Assembly: GCF_019083965.1 (NCBI RefSeq)
Contig: NZ_JAHRCY010000006.1
Coordinates: 62,001 to 126,000 of the forward strand
DNA: 64,000 nucleotides
Reading direction: 5' to 3'
Source: Catellatospora tritici
GTDB taxonomy: Bacteria > Actinomycetota > Actinomycetes > Mycobacteriales > Micromonosporaceae
Shown: positions 63,390 through 64,000 of the stretch, piece by piece
Layout of the letters: every line of letters starts with the position of its first letter
Numbering within the stretch: position 1 is the stretch's first letter
The notes under the pieces: generated by a model
What the model saw: only the letters and a program-made list of their open reading frames with translations
The model's database searches: none
Told to the model about the DNA's origin: nothing
Made by a program: the position numbers and the translations under genes

Positions 63390-63435
63390 CCATGACCGAG
63401 ACGGTGCCCCGGCACCGGGACCAGCGGGACGGGCG

Positions 63436-64000
63436 ATGCCGACCGATCTGATCGAACTGGGTGACGAGTGGACCCGGCCGCAGCCGGAGCCCGCCGCCGC
63501 ACCGCTGTCGCGTCAGCGCAGACCCGTGCTGCTGGCGGCGGTGCTGGCGCTGGCGGGTGCGCTGGCCGCCTCGGCCGTACCGGTCCGACAGGTCACCATG
63601 CTCGGCGAGTACGAGCTGCCCGGCGTGTCGCGGTCCGCGGCGGTGGTGACGGCGCTGGACGACCTGCTGATCGCGCAGGGCACCGACTCGCTCGCGGCGT
63701 TCGGATCGGGTGACGGGGCGCTGCGCTGGCGTGCGCCGTACCGGGCCGCCCAGCCTGACGCGACCTACCTGGCGTCCTCCGCCGGTGTCCTGCTGGCGAT
63801 GGAGGACGCCGCGACCACCGCGTTCGACCGCGACACCGGTGCGCGGCTGTGGACGGTGCCACGCTGGATCCGGCCGATCGGCGACGTCGGAGTCGCCTCG
63901 ACCGACACCCAGCTCGTGCTCGGCGCGGACGGCATACCGGTCTCCGGCGCCGACACCACCGCCCCCGACCAGGCGTTCGGCTACGACCTGCGGACCGGCC
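63436..64000 (+). CDS. Membrane-anchored PQQ-like beta-propeller protein (copy 2, cut by the window end)
   Basis: The first 188 residues are in the window; the frame stays open to the right edge. Same layout as copy 1: DLIELGDEWTRPQPE, a membrane helix (VLLAAVLALAGALAASAV), then blades with DGALRWRAPYRA and DRDTGARLWTVPRW. ATG 63436, 46 bases after copy 1's stop. A tandem duplication of unknown function. Confidence 0.8.
   Translation, partial: MPTDLIELGDEWTRPQPEPAAAPLSRQRRPVLLAAVLALAGALAASAVPVRQVTMLGEYELPGVSRSAAVVTALDDLLIAQGTDSLAAFGSGDGALRWRAPYRAAQPDATYLASSAGVLLAMEDAATTAFDRDTGARLWTVPRWIRPIGDVGVASTDTQLVLGADGIPVSGADTTAPDQAFGYDLRTG

Overview
The window is very GC-rich, with dense short-spaced genes, GTG and TTG starts, ATGA overlaps and many genes without a Shine-Dalgarno site. 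Gene content is typical of an actinomycete: two group-1/2 sigma factors, an IdeR/DtxR regulator, a Spo0M-type sporulation protein, a CBM2 protein with a PSP-rich linker, and DUF3093/3099/3039/3710/3159/4193 proteins. From this I infer a filamentous member of the Micromonosporaceae or a close relative. No tRNA, rRNA, CRISPR array, integrase or transposase was seen.

The backbone matches the conserved ideR-sigB-DUF3099-DUF3039-sigA-suhB-cei-DUF4193-DUF3093-dut-DUF3710-OB-DUF3159-ceoC-ceoB-permease-TrmA-dxs order known from mycobacteria and streptomycetes, opened up by accessory genes. Left part (1-11 kb): the 3' end of nrdJ, a secreted barrel-like protein, an epoxide hydrolase, a small overlapping gene pair, a DMT transporter, a cellulose-binding metalloprotease behind a CebR-type operator, an aldo/keto reductase and lipoproteins. 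11-19 kb: ideR, then a rhodanese-acuC-GNAT/CoA-ligase operon (reversible lysine acetylation), then the sigB-like sigma factor, Spo0M and dtd. 19-31 kb: a methyltransferase, VanZ-like protein, LamG protein, DNA glycosylase, AAA ATPase, AraC regulator, a MazF toxin-antitoxin pair with a GNAT gene, and an lprG-p55-like pair.

31.4-37.9 kb is the most distinctive locus. A diaminobutyrate-type aminotransferase is followed by a 1,691-residue membrane NRPS of the poly-lysine synthetase (Pls/PosA) type. Its C-terminus carries an extra 4'-phosphopantetheinyl-transferase-like domain that has lost key metal-binding residues. The arrangement suggests a dedicated pathway to a poly-diaminobutyrate or similar cationic homopolymer.

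38-46 kb holds AlaX editing, pseudouridine breakdown (psuK-psuG), ribokinase, a TRIC-type channel, a DEAD-like helicase and a DUF7455 protein. 46-62 kb is the conserved sigA-to-dxs block, including a KimA-like potassium importer divergent from two TrkA/RCK proteins and a nine-codon reading frame overlapping the dxs start. The window ends in two paralogous membrane-anchored beta-propeller proteins, the second cut by the window edge.

Regulatory DNA includes strong hairpin terminators between convergent genes, a dispersed palindromic repeat in three intergenic spaces, at least eight leaderless promoters of the TANNNT-(6-8 nt)-start type, and a 200-bp stretch identical between the two sigma-factor genes.
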